Shown here piece by piece: positions 16,499 through 26,904 of a stretch of DNA of 64,000 nucleotides. Source of the DNA: Apibacter muscae (lineage in GTDB: Bacteria > Bacteroidota > Bacteroidia > Flavobacteriales > Weeksellaceae); contig NZ_SELG01000032.1 of NCBI RefSeq assembly GCF_007845635.1, positions 248,001 to 312,000 of the forward strand, given 5' to 3'. The translations under genes and the position numbers were made by a program. Each line of letters begins with the position of its first letter. Position 1 is the stretch's first letter. The notes under the pieces are model-generated. The model saw only the letters and a list, made by a program, of their open reading frames with translations. It had not been told where the DNA came from and did not search any database.

Positions 16499-18922
16499 AT
16501 GGAGAAACCCTCTAAAATTCTAGAGAAAAAACAAAAAAAAAGAGTTCTAATAACAATCTTTGGATTGTGCTTATTTATATTTTCTATTGCATTATTTCTC
16601 TCATTCATTTATTTCTTTCTTTATTGGAAAGAAGATCAAAGTCAAATAACCAAATTTCTTGATAAAAATGTGGTAGCTCTAAATCCCATGGGTAAATTTG
16701 GTGCTTTTTTAGGAGAATTTTTTATTTTTAATGGAATTGGAATAACAGCATTTTTTATACCTTTCTATTTGTTTTGTCTTTCCATTAAAGTTCTTATCGG
16801 TAAAGAAATCCTTAAGCTATGGAAGCTTCTTTCCCACGCAATATTCTTTATCATATGGCTACCTGTTTTTTTAGCTATGATTTTTAGTTATAAATGGTTA
16901 CTTTCTGGCTTGATTGGTTATGAAGTTCACGATTATTTAAAATCCTTACTGGGTAGTGTAGGTACTGTATTTTTATTACTTCTGTCTCTTGCTGTCTATT
17001 TTATATTAGAATTTAATTTGAGTATGGATCATATTAAAGAAAAATTTAATTCTATACATCACAAAAATAGAAAAAGGACTACAGATAATTCTATAAATAA
17101 TGAACCCTTTGCGGAAGAAAATATATACGAAAAAATAGAAGATCCAAGTACTATACAATCAGAAACTATATTAACGAATACTAAAGATGATATTAATGAC
17201 AAGAATATCATTTCAAATTCAGATCCTGAAATAAACATAGAAGAAAGAAATATTGAAATTTCTGTACAAGAAAACATTTCAACTAGTTTTGAAATAGATA
17301 TACCAAAAGCAGAGGAGACGATTGAAGAAATAAGTTTAACCATTGAAAATCCAGAGATTGAAGAAATTATTTCTGATGAAGAATTATCCAAAAATATCAT
17401 AGATAAATCTGGTCCCTACGATCCAAAATTAGAATTAGGAAAGTATAAATACCCTCCCTTAGAATTACTAAAAACGTATAATATAGCTAACGATGCTATC
17501 ACCATTAATAATCAAGAACTAGAAGAAAATAAAAATAAAATTGTTACTACCCTAGGAAACTATGGTATAGGAATTTCCAGCATAAAAGCTACTATTGGCC
17601 CTACGGTTACTTTATACGAAATTATCCCAGAGGCAGGCATAAGGATTTCTAAAATTAAGAATTTAGAAGATGACATAGCATTAAGCTTAGCCGCGCTAGG
17701 AATCAGAATTATAGCTCCCATCCCAGGCAAAGGTACAATAGGAATAGAAGTTCCCAATAGTACTCCTACTATGGTATCGATGCGTTCCGTTATAGCTTCT
17801 CAAAAATTTCAGAAAATTGAAATGGAACTCCCAATTGTTTTTGGTAAAACAATTTCAAATGAAACTTTTGTAACTGATTTAACTAAAATGCCTCACTTGC
17901 TAATGGCTGGAGCAACAGGACAAGGGAAATCCGTAGGTTTAAACGCAATTGTTACCTCATTGCTTTATAAAAAACACCCTAGTGAATTAAAATTTGTTTT
18001 TGTTGATCCTAAAAAAGTAGAACTTACTCTGTACAATAAAATTGAAAGACATTTTTTAGCTAAGCTTCCAGGATCTGATGAATCAATCATCACAGATACT
18101 AAAAAGGTAATAAATACCCTAAACTCACTTTGCGAAGAAATGGACAGTCGCTACAAATTATTGCAGGATGCCTACGTTAGAAACATTAAAGAATACAACG
18201 AAAAATTTATACAGAGACGATTAAACCCTGAAAAAGGTCATAGATATTTACCTTACATTGTTCTTGTTGTTGATGAATTTGCTGATTTGATTATGACTGC
18301 GGGTAAGGAAGTAGAGCTACCAATTGCTCGCTTGGCTCAATTGGCTCGTGCCATTGGGATTCATTTAATAATCGCTACACAAAGACCTTCCGTAAATGTG
18401 ATAACAGGGATGATTAAAGCCAATTTCCCCGCAAGAGTAGCTTTCCGAGTTACTTCAAAAATTGACTCAAGAACAATCTTGGATGGAAACGGAGCCGATC
18501 AATTAATTGGTAAGGGAGACATGTTATTTACCACAGGAAATGAACTTATACGTATGCAGTGTGCTTTTGTTGATACTCCTGAAGTTGATCAAATTACGGA
18601 ATATATAGGTTCTCAACAAGGATATCCAGATGCTTATTTGTTACCAGAAGTCTATGAAGATAAACCAAGTGGGTTTGATTCTGAAGCGGAAGAAACAAAA
18701 AGAGACGACCTTTTTGCTGATGCTGCTCGCGTTTTAGTAAGTGCTCAACAAGGCTCAACATCATTAATTCAAAGAAAATTATCCTTAGGTTATAATCGTG
18801 CAGGACGAATTATGGATCAGTTGGAAGCTGCTGGTATTGTAGGACCTTTTGAAGGAAGTAAAGCCAGAAAAGTCTTAGTGACAGATTTAAATAGTTTGGA
18901 ACAATTATTGGAAAATTTATAA
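16499..18922 (+). CDS. ftsK: DNA translocase FtsK/SpoIIIE
   Basis: The 807-residue protein pumps chromosomal DNA at the division septum to clear the terminus. The N-terminus has four membrane segments (about 20-170). An acidic, Glu/Asn-rich linker covers about 190-300. The motor has Walker A GATGQGKS near 470-477, Walker B YIVLVVDEFADL near 580 and the IATQRPSVNVITG segment. The winged-helix gamma domain is at the end (STSLIQRKLSLGYNRAGRIM). The organisation is standard for the phylum. lolA follows after 19 bases. Confidence 0.97.
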   Translation: MEKPSKILEKKQKKRVLITIFGLCLFIFSIALFLSFIYFFLYWKEDQSQITKFLDKNVVALNPMGKFGAFLGEFFIFNGIGITAFFIPFYLFCLSIKVLIGKEILKLWKLLSHAIFFIIWLPVFLAMIFSYKWLLSGLIGYEVHDYLKSLLGSVGTVFLLLLSLAVYFILEFNLSMDHIKEKFNSIHHKNRKRTTDNSINNEPFAEENIYEKIEDPSTIQSETILTNTKDDINDKNIISNSDPEINIEERNIEISVQENISTSFEIDIPKAEETIEEISLTIENPEIEEIISDEELSKNIIDKSGPYDPKLELGKYKYPPLELLKTYNIANDAITINNQELEENKNKIVTTLGNYGIGISSIKATIGPTVTLYEIIPEAGIRISKIKNLEDDIALSLAALGIRIIAPIPGKGTIGIEVPNSTPTMVSMRSVIASQKFQKIEMELPIVFGKTISNETFVTDLTKMPHLLMAGATGQGKSVGLNAIVTSLLYKKHPSELKFVFVDPKKVELTLYNKIERHFLAKLPGSDESIITDTKKVINTLNSLCEEMDSRYKLLQDAYVRNIKEYNEKFIQRRLNPEKGHRYLPYIVLVVDEFADLIMTAGKEVELPIARLAQLARAIGIHLIIATQRPSVNVITGMIKANFPARVAFRVTSKIDSRTILDGNGADQLIGKGDMLFTTGNELIRMQCAFVDTPEVDQITEYIGSQQGYPDAYLLPEVYEDKPSGFDSEAEETKRDDLFADAARVLVSAQQGSTSLIQRKLSLGYNRAGRIMDQLEAAGIVGPFEGSKARKVLVTDLNSLEQLLENL

Positions 18923-18941
18923 AAGTAAAAGTTTATTTTAT

Positions 18942-19562
18942 ATGAAAAAAATATTATTTATTATGCTCTTTACCTCTTCATTCTTACTATGGGGGCAAAA
19001 AATAGATGCTAATGCTAAAACTATATTAGACAATGCCAGCGCTCAGCTAAGCAAAAGCTCAACATTTTACATTAAATTTAATTACTTATACACTGTCCCG
19101 GAACAAAAAAGCACCACGGAGGTCGGGCAAATTTATGCCGCTGGTAATAAATACCACCTAATATTGCCTAGCATAACTCAAATTTCAGACGGATCAAAAA
19201 TTTATACAATTTCCAAGGATGATAAAGAAATTACAATCTCTAATCCTGAAGATGGAGATGGTATCTCGCCCATTAATATTTTAAATTTATATAAGAAAGG
19301 ATTTAATATAAGTTCCGAAGGAAGCTCTACGGTTAATGGTGTAAAATGTTCTCTTATAAAATTGGTTCCTACCAACAACAAATCTAAATCCATTGTTTTA
19401 GCCATTGCCAATAATAAAATTGTACGAGTTTCGGAAAATTATAACGATGGTAGCTCACTGATCTTAACGATCACTGACTTTAAAGAAAATATCATTGTTA
19501 ATAAATCCTTGCTGTCATTTGATTCAAGCAAATACCCGGATTATACAATTACTAACTTATAA
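18942..19562 (+). CDS. lolA: Outer-membrane lipoprotein carrier protein LolA
   Basis: The 206-residue product has a signal peptide (about 1-18, ending near LLWGQ) and the LolA-like beta fold (DANAKTILDNASAQLSKSST, VGQIYAAGNKYHL, SLILTITDFKENI). It would ferry lipoproteins across the periplasm. It lies between ftsK and an LptF/G permease, an arrangement common in Flavobacteriia. Confidence 0.88.
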   Translation: MKKILFIMLFTSSFLLWGQKIDANAKTILDNASAQLSKSSTFYIKFNYLYTVPEQKSTTEVGQIYAAGNKYHLILPSITQISDGSKIYTISKDDKEITISNPEDGDGISPINILNLYKKGFNISSEGSSTVNGVKCSLIKLVPTNNKSKSIVLAIANNKIVRVSENYNDGSSLILTITDFKENIIVNKSLLSFDSSKYPDYTITNL

Positions 19563-19582
19563 CATTTTTTATAACTGAACGA

Positions 19583-21046
19583 ATGGTTAAAAAGCTAGAC
19601 TGGTACATTATACGGACATTTTTTGGACCCTTTTTATTTATTTTTAGTGTTTTAATGTTCATCTTTGTTATACAGTTTGCTTTTAATCAAATGGATAAGT
19701 TCCTAGGGAAAGGATTAACACTATGGGACATTACCAAACTTCTTTATTATTTAGGACTTGATGTAATACGATTAGTACTACCACTAACCATACTACTTTC
19801 TTCTATAATGACATTTGGTGGATTTGGAGAGCGTTACGAATTAGCTGCCATGAAATCTGCTGGAATTTCTTTAGCTAGAGTTATGTTTCCTCTTTTCTGC
19901 TTTGTAGTCGTCATGTCTATTTGGTTGTTTTATTTTTCAAATACAGTACTTCCAGACAATCAAAGAAAGGCAAGAACCATGTTAACTAACATTATAAAAA
20001 CCAGACCTGCCTTAAATTTTGAAGAAGGGAAATTTATAAAAGAAATGAATCCCTTTAGCATAAAAATTGGAAAAAAAAGTGGAGACAATGGAGAAATATG
20101 GGAGGATGTTTTCATTTATAAAAATACTTTCCCTAATGAAGATCAACAAACCATAATTTCAAAGAAAGGTAATATTGTTTCTAAAAATAACTATTTTCTT
20201 AAATTAGAATTGTACGATGGTTACATCTACCAAGAAGATATTAAAGGCAAAAGTCCTGCAGCCTTGGCTAAACAAGAAAGTAGTGTTATAAAATTTGATA
20301 CATTAACCCAATACTTTGATATTTCTGATTTAATAAAAAAGTCATTAGATCAAGAATCAGGCGGAGATAATTACAGATACAAATCCTTTTCTAAACTTGA
20401 TGTATATATAGACTCTATACAAAAATCTAATCAAATTTATTACAAACAATTCGCAGATTATAGTCTATCTTTTTTATTAAGTAATAGTAGCCCCTTGGAC
20501 TCTATAGATTACTCAAACTATAAAGCTAATCTCCCTTTTGATTGGAATAAGTTAGACAGTAATACTCAAGTAAGAATAGTTCAATCAGCCATTGATAATG
20601 TAAAGTATGCTAAATCAGAATTAGAAGCTAGAACTCCCGAAATAAAGTCTACCGGTAAGTACATCTCAAAAATGATTATATGGCAACATAAAAATGTAAT
20701 TTCTTTTTCATTTACTTGCATAGTATTCTTTTTAATAGGGGCACCTTTAGGATCTATAATTAGAAAAGGAGGTGTGGGTATGCCTGTTATTGTCGCTGTT
20801 ATCATATTTATTATTTTTTACGTATTGGGCTTGTATATGGAAAATTTAGCCAAAAATCAAATTATGAACGCCTATTGGGCTTCATGGATACCCAACCTAG
20901 TTTTTTTTCCTTTAGGTATTTTTCTAACATTAAAATCAATGAAAGATTCTGACCTTTTTGATGTTAATAACTACTTAGGTCCTTTAAGAAAATTTTTTAA
21001 AATGATCAACGGCAATAAAAACACAGAACACAAAAGATATCAATAA
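19583..21046 (+). CDS. LptF/LptG family lipopolysaccharide export permease
   Basis: The 487-residue YjgP/YjgQ-type permease has membrane segments near 15-35, 60-80 and 100-120, a large periplasmic beta-jellyroll domain, and three C-terminal segments (about 368-465). The N-terminal LDWYIIRTFFGPFLFIF and the VLPLTILLSSIMTFGGFGERYE loop are family hallmarks. It forms the LPS-extracting ABC complex with LptB and a second permease not present here. Whether it is LptF or LptG cannot be told. Confidence 0.92.
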   Translation: MVKKLDWYIIRTFFGPFLFIFSVLMFIFVIQFAFNQMDKFLGKGLTLWDITKLLYYLGLDVIRLVLPLTILLSSIMTFGGFGERYELAAMKSAGISLARVMFPLFCFVVVMSIWLFYFSNTVLPDNQRKARTMLTNIIKTRPALNFEEGKFIKEMNPFSIKIGKKSGDNGEIWEDVFIYKNTFPNEDQQTIISKKGNIVSKNNYFLKLELYDGYIYQEDIKGKSPAALAKQESSVIKFDTLTQYFDISDLIKKSLDQESGGDNYRYKSFSKLDVYIDSIQKSNQIYYKQFADYSLSFLLSNSSPLDSIDYSNYKANLPFDWNKLDSNTQVRIVQSAIDNVKYAKSELEARTPEIKSTGKYISKMIIWQHKNVISFSFTCIVFFLIGAPLGSIIRKGGVGMPVIVAVIIFIIFYVLGLYMENLAKNQIMNAYWASWIPNLVFFPLGIFLTLKSMKDSDLFDVNNYLGPLRKFFKMINGNKNTEHKRYQ

Positions 21047-21047
21047 T

Positions 21048-22109
21048 TTATTCTAAATATTGCACAATCCATTGATACTTGCTGTCTGAAGATGAGATAG
21101 CTTTAATTGGATTTTCTCCTTTTAACCTAAGTTCAATTATTTTATTTTTATACTTACGCAAATAAATATTCCTTTGTAGTTCGTCTTCTGTAGCCTTATT
21201 TAAATTTATCTTTTTAATATTTTCAACTTTTACAACAAAAGCATTTAAAAGTGAATCTTTATTTCTACTAGTAATACCATAAACATCATCCAACTGATTT
21301 TTGGATACAAATCCCCCTAATCCATTACGAAAACTTATTAAACGTTTCGCTAGCACAGCATCGCCCAAAATTGCATAAATATCATTGTATGTTGCTTTAT
21401 TTAAATCTATTTTATTTTTCAAAGTTGATTTCAGTTGTTTATGAATTGAAGACTCACCTTCCGGTAATCGAATATAAGCTGCTAGTTCTTTATATTTTTC
21501 ATCAGATATAACAAAACACTTTTTAATTTGTTCTTTAGAAGTAAACTTACCACCCAAGATCCCCTTATATTTAAGTATAACCTCTGCCTGCTTTTTGGTG
21601 AAACCAATTTTAACCCAATCATGTAAAGTGTAATCATTAGGATCAAATAAAGTCAATGAATAAGTATTTTTTTGTAAATTTTGAATTTCTTGTTTTGCTG
21701 TATTGGTACGAAACTTTTCGGGCAGTTGTATGTATGATTCTAACTCTTTATATTTTTCCTCTGATATTACAAAACATTTTCTAATTTGTTCTTTTGAAGT
21801 AAAAGTCCCGCCCAGTAATTCTTTATACTTCAAAATAACATCTGACTGCTTTTTGGTAAAACCTATCCTTTGCCAATCTTCAGAAGTATATTGATTCGGA
21901 TCAAAAAATTTCAATGAATCCTTAGGATATGAAGAGCCAAATTCTGTAATCTGGGATTTTATGGAATGAGGCAATTCATTAACTATTATTGAAGATTTTT
22001 TTATAAACTTATCCTTATGTAAAAATATTTCTAAAGCAATAATAAATACTATAAGTAGTAACACTCCTACTCTTTGCTGTTTGATCATTTTAAGCCGAAA
22101 CATACTCAT
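21048..22109 (-). CDS. Helix-hairpin-helix repeat protein
   Basis: The 353-aa protein has one N-terminal membrane anchor (about 13-30). Two near-identical modules follow at about 60-130 and 153-220, each with a FDPNxYT...DW start, a GFTKKQ hairpin, an LGGxFTSKEQI hairpin and KCFVIS. A third, ComEA-like hairpin (IDLNKATYNDIYAILGD) lies near 240 and a fourth (INLNKATEDEL) near 305. Such proteins may bind DNA at the cell surface or serve another scaffold role. It ends one base from the permease gene, tail to tail. Internal duplication is evident. Confidence 0.85.
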   Translation of the reverse strand: MSMFRLKMIKQQRVGVLLLIVFIIALEIFLHKDKFIKKSSIIVNELPHSIKSQITEFGSSYPKDSLKFFDPNQYTSEDWQRIGFTKKQSDVILKYKELLGGTFTSKEQIRKCFVISEEKYKELESYIQLPEKFRTNTAKQEIQNLQKNTYSLTLFDPNDYTLHDWVKIGFTKKQAEVILKYKGILGGKFTSKEQIKKCFVISDEKYKELAAYIRLPEGESSIHKQLKSTLKNKIDLNKATYNDIYAILGDAVLAKRLISFRNGLGGFVSKNQLDDVYGITSRNKDSLLNAFVVKVENIKKINLNKATEDELQRNIYLRKYKNKIIELRLKGENPIKAISSSDSKYQWIVQYLE

Positions 22110-22484
22110 AATTAAATAAGATTTTACAAACTATTAATAAAGATTTAGTGCCAAGTTTAAAATTCGTTACAAACTAAGAATCAAAATTAAGGAAAACTTT
22201 CAGTGTTTTATCTAATCCTTAATTGTAAATGTTATGCATAAGTTTATTATTAAAATTTACTAAATAATCTTCTTACTCAACAAAAAAACTACAAACCTAA
22301 TTAATTATTAATTCAATAATTTTAAGCGTTTATTCAGCCAATTAAAAATAAAATTCAAAACAAATCCACCTTATTACTATCAATAATTAAAAACGAATAA
22401 TTATTTTTTATCTTATTATAGATGTAGTATTTAAATAAACATGCTATTATTCTCAATAAAATACTTAAATTTATCAAAAAATAT

Positions 22485-22515
22485 TTGTGTATAATAAAAA
22501 ACTATTCTAAATTTG
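22485..22515 (+). promoter_or_regulatory. Promoter of the ilv operon
   Basis: TTG (22485-22487), 20 bases, then TAAATTTG (22508-22515): a full match to the Bacteroidota -33/-7 promoter. Transcription would start near 22522, about 30 bases before the leader ORF. The stretch from 22110 to this promoter shows no gene. Confidence 0.6.
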
Positions 22516-22552
22516 GTTTAAGATTTACGAAAAAGACAATTATTTAATAAAG

Positions 22553-22609
22553 ATGTTCAATACAAACCATAATATAGTCATTCTCATTCTTTTGGTCATT
22601 TCCTTATAA
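22553..22609 (+). CDS. Leader peptide of the ilv operon (attenuator)
   Basis: The 18-codon frame reads MFNTNHNIVILILLVISL. Ten of its 18 residues are Ile, Val or Leu, the products of the downstream pathway, and they form an almost unbroken run from residue 8 to 16. It lies between a good promoter and an attenuator hairpin, the classical arrangement in which ribosome stalling on scarce Ile/Val/Leu codons prevents termination. The reading is from sequence alone and is strongly supported by context. Confidence 0.85.
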   Translation: MFNTNHNIVILILLVISL

Positions 22610-22612
22610 GAA

Positions 22613-22691
22613 GAGAAAGGTTATTGGTATTATGCATCCATTTAAAAAAGATTTATATAAAGCCTTTCTCTAGAAGTGAGAAAGGTTTTTT
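22613..22691 (+). terminator. Attenuator of the ilv operon
   Basis: Three mutually exclusive segments are visible: GAGAAAGG (22613-22620), CCTTTCTC (22663-22670) and GAGAAAGG (22678-22685) followed by TTTTTT. Segments 2+3 form the terminator; segments 1+2 form the competing hairpin. The first segment begins 4 bases after the leader stop codon, so ribosome position should control which forms. Confidence 0.85.
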
Positions 22692-22712
22692 ATTTATAAA
22701 AAATATCGGACA

Positions 22713-24542
22713 ATGAAAACACAATTACGAAGTCATACAAGCACACAAGGGAGAAGAATGGCTGGAGCCAGAGCATTATGGAGAGCTAATGGTATGAAGG
22801 AAGAACAAATGGGTAAACCTCTAATTGCCATAGTAAATTCATTTACTCAATTTGTTCCTGGGCACGTGCATCTACATCATATTGGACAGTATGTAAAGGA
22901 AGAAATTGAAAAACTAGGCTGTTTTGCTGCTGAATTTAACACCATTGCTATAGACGATGGAATTGCTATGGGGCATGACGGTATGCTCTATTCCCTACCA
23001 TCTAGAGACCTTATCGCTGACAGCGTTGAATACATGGTCAATGCCCATAAAGCTGATGCTATGATTTGTATAAGTAATTGCGATAAAATTACACCTGGTA
23101 TGCTAATGGCAGCCATGCGATTAAATATACCAACTATATTTGTTTCTGGTGGTCCCATGGAAGCCGGAAATCACAACAATCAACACTTAGATTTGGTTGA
23201 TGCTATGATAAAATCTGCAGATAGCACAGTTTCCGATAAAGAGGTAAACGCTATTGAAAGGTTAGCTTGTCCCACCTGCGGATCATGTTCCGGAATGTTT
23301 ACCGCAAACTCTATGAATTGTTTAAATGAAGCTATTGGGCTTGCACTCCCCGGAAATGGTACTATTGTCGCTACCCATGCAAACAGAAAAAAACTATTTA
23401 TAGATGCTGCCCACCACATCGTTGAAAATGCATATAAATATTACAGAGACGGCGATGAATCTGTACTACCAAGAAACATTGCTACCAAACAAGCCTTTCT
23501 TAATGCTATGACTCTTGATATAGCCATGGGTGGATCTACCAACACTATACTTCATCTTCTTGCAATTGCTAATGAAGCTGAAGTTGATTTTACTATGGAT
23601 GATATTGATGCTTTATCAAGAAAAACTCCTTGTTTATGTAAAGTTGCTCCAAATAGCACGAAATACCACATACAAGATGTTAATCGTGCAGGCGGAATTT
23701 TAAATATCATGCATGAATTAGCCAAAGGTCATTTAATTGATATCTCAACCCCAAGGGTGGATGGTCTCACTTTAGGACAAGCGATTGAAAAATACAACTT
23801 ATGTAAAAGTAATGTTGATGAAAAAGTTCTTGAATTATATAAATCAGCACCCGGAAATAAATTTAATCTAGTCATGGGTTCTCAAAACTCTCAATACGAA
23901 GAGTTAGATACGGACCGGAGTGAAGGTTGTATTAGAGATGTAGAACATGCTTATACCCAAGACGGTGGACTAGCCATTTTAAAAGGAAATATAGCACTTA
24001 ACGGATGTGTGGTAAAAACCGCAGGTGTTGATGAAAGTATTTTTAAATTTACTGGAAAAGCTAAAATTTTCCAATCTCAAGACGATGCTTGCGAGGGAAT
24101 CCTTAACGGAAGCGTTCAGTCTGGAGACGTAGTAATAATTACATATGAAGGACCTAAGGGAGGTCCGGGAATGCAAGAAATGCTTTATCCAACCTCTTAT
24201 ATTAAATCAAGACATTTAGGTAAAGAATGTGCCTTAATTACTGACGGACGTTTTTCTGGAGGAACATCTGGGCTTTCCATTGGGCATGTCTCACCAGAGG
24301 CAGCAGCTGGTGGAAATATTGGTTTGGTTAAAGATGGGGATATTATTGAAATTGATATACCCAACCGAAGTATTAATGTAAAAATCTCCGATCAAGAATT
24401 GGCTTTTAGAAGAGAGCAAGAATTAGCCAAAGGTGAAAATGCATTTAAACCCCACAGAGATAGAAAAATTTCTAAGGCTTTAAAAGCTTATGCTAGCATG
24501 GTTAGTTCCGCAGATTTGGGAGCGGTAAGAATTATTAAATAA
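22713..24542 (+). CDS. ilvD: Dihydroxy-acid dehydratase
   Basis: The 609-residue Fe-S enzyme makes the 2-oxo acids of isoleucine, valine and leucine synthesis. Cluster-binding cysteines are visible in [10 protein letters not shown] (near 127) and in [11 protein letters not shown] (near 187-197); [20 protein letters not shown] lies near the end. It is first in the ilvD-ilvB-ilvN-ilvC operon, behind a leader-peptide attenuator. The length is of the longer (E. coli-like) class. Confidence 0.97.
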   Translation: MKTQLRSHTSTQGRRMAGARALWRANGMKEEQMGKPLIAIVNSFTQFVPGHVHLHHIGQYVKEEIEKLGCFAAEFNTIAIDDGIAMGHDGMLYSLPSRDLIADSVEYMVNAHKADAMICISNCDKITPGMLMAAMRLNIPTIFVSGGPMEAGNHNNQHLDLVDAMIKSADSTVSDKEVNAIERLACPTCGSCSGMFTANSMNCLNEAIGLALPGNGTIVATHANRKKLFIDAAHHIVENAYKYYRDGDESVLPRNIATKQAFLNAMTLDIAMGGSTNTILHLLAIANEAEVDFTMDDIDALSRKTPCLCKVAPNSTKYHIQDVNRAGGILNIMHELAKGHLIDISTPRVDGLTLGQAIEKYNLCKSNVDEKVLELYKSAPGNKFNLVMGSQNSQYEELDTDRSEGCIRDVEHAYTQDGGLAILKGNIALNGCVVKTAGVDESIFKFTGKAKIFQSQDDACEGILNGSVQSGDVVIITYEGPKGGPGMQEMLYPTSYIKSRHLGKECALITDGRFSGGTSGLSIGHVSPEAAAGGNIGLVKDGDIIEIDIPNRSINVKISDQELAFRREQELAKGENAFKPHRDRKISKALKAYASMVSSADLGAVRIIK

Positions 24543-24566
24543 ATAAAAATATAAACATAGAAAGCT

Positions 24567-26276
24567 ATGAGTAACAATAAAATTTCCGGGAGTGAAGCTC
24601 TAATCCGTTCATTAATAGCTGAGGGAGCGGATACTATTTTCGGTTACCCCGGAGGAGCTATCATGCCTGTATTTGATACCCTATATGATTATAAAGATAA
24701 AATTAAACATTACCTTGTAAGACATGAACAGGCGGCCGCACACTCCGCCCAAGGTTATGCACGGGTAACCGGAAAGGCTGGAATTGTTTTAGTAACCTCT
24801 GGTCCCGGAGCTACCAATACAATCACTGGTATTGCTGACGCTATGATTGATAGCACACCTTTAATAGTAATTGCTGGTCAAGTATCCTCAAGCTTACTTG
24901 GAAGCGACGCATTTCAAGAAGCAGACATAGTAGGTATAACTAAACCCATTTGTAAATGGGCTTACCAAGTAAGAAAAGCTGAAGATATTGCTTGGGCTAT
25001 TGCTAGAGCTTTCTATATAGCTAATACTGGACGTAAAGGCCCGGTAGTTATTGATATAACTAAAGATGCACAACAAGGCTTACTTGAATACTCCTATAAG
25101 CCCATGAACTTCATACGTAGCTACCAACCGGTTCCTGACATTAACCTTAATGATATACAGGAAGCGGCAAAATTAATTAATGGAGCAAAAAAACCTTTGG
25201 CTCTTATTGGTCAGGGAGTGCTTTTAGGAGAAGCTGAAAATGAACTAAAAATATTTTTAGAAAAAGCAGACATACCCGCTGCTTCTACGATCCTTGGCTT
25301 ATCTGCTCTACCCACCAATCATACGCTTAACATGGGAATGCTAGGGATGCATGGGAATGTAGCTCCAAATATGAAAACCAATGAATGTGACGTATTAATT
25401 GCTATTGGAATGCGTTTTGACGATCGAGTTACCGGAGATCTAAATACTTATGCCAAGCAAGCCAAAGTTATCCATTTTGATATTGACCCTGCTGAAATAG
25501 ATAAAAATGTAAAAACAACAGTCAAAGTCTTAGGTGATGCTAAAGAAACTTTAAGTGAAGTTACCAAATTCATTAGTGAAAATAAGCATACTGAATGGAA
25601 AAATAGTTTTAAGGTATTCATTGATAAAGAAGAAAAATTCGTAATTGAAGAAGAAATTCATCCGCAAGACGGAGGAATTAAAATGGGAGAAGTAGTAAGA
25701 AAAGTTTCTGAAGCTACTAATAACGAAGGAATTCTTGTTACGGATGTTGGGCAGCATCAAATGATGGGGGTACGTTACTTTAAATACAAGGAAACGCGAA
25801 GTGTTGTTACCTCCGGAGGTTTAGGGACTATGGGCTTTGGATTACCGGCAGCTATTGGTGCAAAAATTGGAAATCCTGATAGAACCGTTTGTCTTTTTGT
25901 TGGAGATGGTGGATTTCAAATGACTTTGCAAGAACTCGGAACTATTATGCAATATGGAATTGATGTTAAAATCATCATTCTAAATAATCATTTTCTGGGA
26001 ATGGTAAGACAATGGCAAGAACTCTTTTTTGACGAAAGATATTCAGAAACTATTATGGATAACCCTGATTTTGAAGCGATAGCCAAAGCCTATCGAATAG
26101 AAGCAAAAACTATTAATAAAAGAGAAGATTTAGATGCTGCTATCCATGAAATGATTCAGCACAAGGGGTCTTACCTATTAGATATACAAGTAGAATTAAA
26201 AGGTATGGTTTATCCCATGGTGCCCGCAGGAACATGTGTTACTAACATCTTACTAGGAAATTCTGAAAAAGCCTAA
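24567..26276 (+). CDS. ilvB: Acetolactate synthase, large catalytic subunit
   Basis: The 569-residue ThDP enzyme condenses pyruvate with pyruvate or 2-oxobutyrate. It has the N-terminal GADTIFGYPGGAIMPVFD with the following RHEQAAAHSAQGYAR, a central FAD domain, and the ThDP motif GDGGFQMTLQELGT...NNHFLGMVRQWQ. It is followed after 44 bases by its small subunit. Confidence 0.97.
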   Translation: MSNNKISGSEALIRSLIAEGADTIFGYPGGAIMPVFDTLYDYKDKIKHYLVRHEQAAAHSAQGYARVTGKAGIVLVTSGPGATNTITGIADAMIDSTPLIVIAGQVSSSLLGSDAFQEADIVGITKPICKWAYQVRKAEDIAWAIARAFYIANTGRKGPVVIDITKDAQQGLLEYSYKPMNFIRSYQPVPDINLNDIQEAAKLINGAKKPLALIGQGVLLGEAENELKIFLEKADIPAASTILGLSALPTNHTLNMGMLGMHGNVAPNMKTNECDVLIAIGMRFDDRVTGDLNTYAKQAKVIHFDIDPAEIDKNVKTTVKVLGDAKETLSEVTKFISENKHTEWKNSFKVFIDKEEKFVIEEEIHPQDGGIKMGEVVRKVSEATNNEGILVTDVGQHQMMGVRYFKYKETRSVVTSGGLGTMGFGLPAAIGAKIGNPDRTVCLFVGDGGFQMTLQELGTIMQYGIDVKIIILNNHFLGMVRQWQELFFDERYSETIMDNPDFEAIAKAYRIEAKTINKREDLDAAIHEMIQHKGSYLLDIQVELKGMVYPMVPAGTCVTNILLGNSEKA

Positions 26277-26320
26277 GTCATTAAATTCTTTAATTTAATT
26301 AATTCTTATATTAAGAAACC

Positions 26321-26884
26321 ATGGAACAGAAAAATAATAATACTTTATATACCATCACCATTTTTTCAGAAAATACTGTTGGTATTTTAGGTCAGGTTAC
26401 CAGCGTATTTACTCGAAGATTTTTAAACATTGAAACCTTATCCGTTTCACCTTCAGCTATTGAAGGAATACATAAATTTACCATTACTACTTTCTGCAAT
26501 AAAGAAACAGTAGAAAAAATCGTAAAGCAAATTGATAAAGGTGTTGATGTACTAAAATCTTACTATAACACAGATGAAGAATTAATTCATCAAGAAATTG
26601 CTTTATATAAACTTTCAACCTCTGAATTTTTAAAGATTGGATCTGTAGAAAATTTAATCCGTAAGTATAATGCACAAATTCTAGAAATTAACGAAATTTG
26701 TGTGGTTATACAAAAAACTGGACATTATGAAGACACTCAAGCTCTTTTTAAAGAGCTAAGCAATTCCATTCAAGTCTTACAATTTATACGCTCTGGAAGA
26801 ATCGCAATTAATACTTCAAAAATTGAACGCCTAAGCGATATGCTTTCCGAGCTTAAAATCAAAGAATCAAATGAAAAACAATAA
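26321..26884 (+). CDS. ilvN: Acetolactate synthase, small regulatory subunit
   Basis: The 187-residue product has an N-terminal ACT domain (about 8-80: YTITIFSENTVGILGQVTSV, NIETLSVSPS) that binds the feedback inhibitor valine, and a second ACT-like half. It is longer than E. coli IlvN and closer to the IlvH length. It is co-transcribed with ilvB. Confidence 0.93.
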   Translation: MEQKNNNTLYTITIFSENTVGILGQVTSVFTRRFLNIETLSVSPSAIEGIHKFTITTFCNKETVEKIVKQIDKGVDVLKSYYNTDEELIHQEIALYKLSTSEFLKIGSVENLIRKYNAQILEINEICVVIQKTGHYEDTQALFKELSNSIQVLQFIRSGRIAINTSKIERLSDMLSELKIKESNEKQ

Positions 26885-26904
26885 ATTAATTAAAAAATAA
26901 TAAT

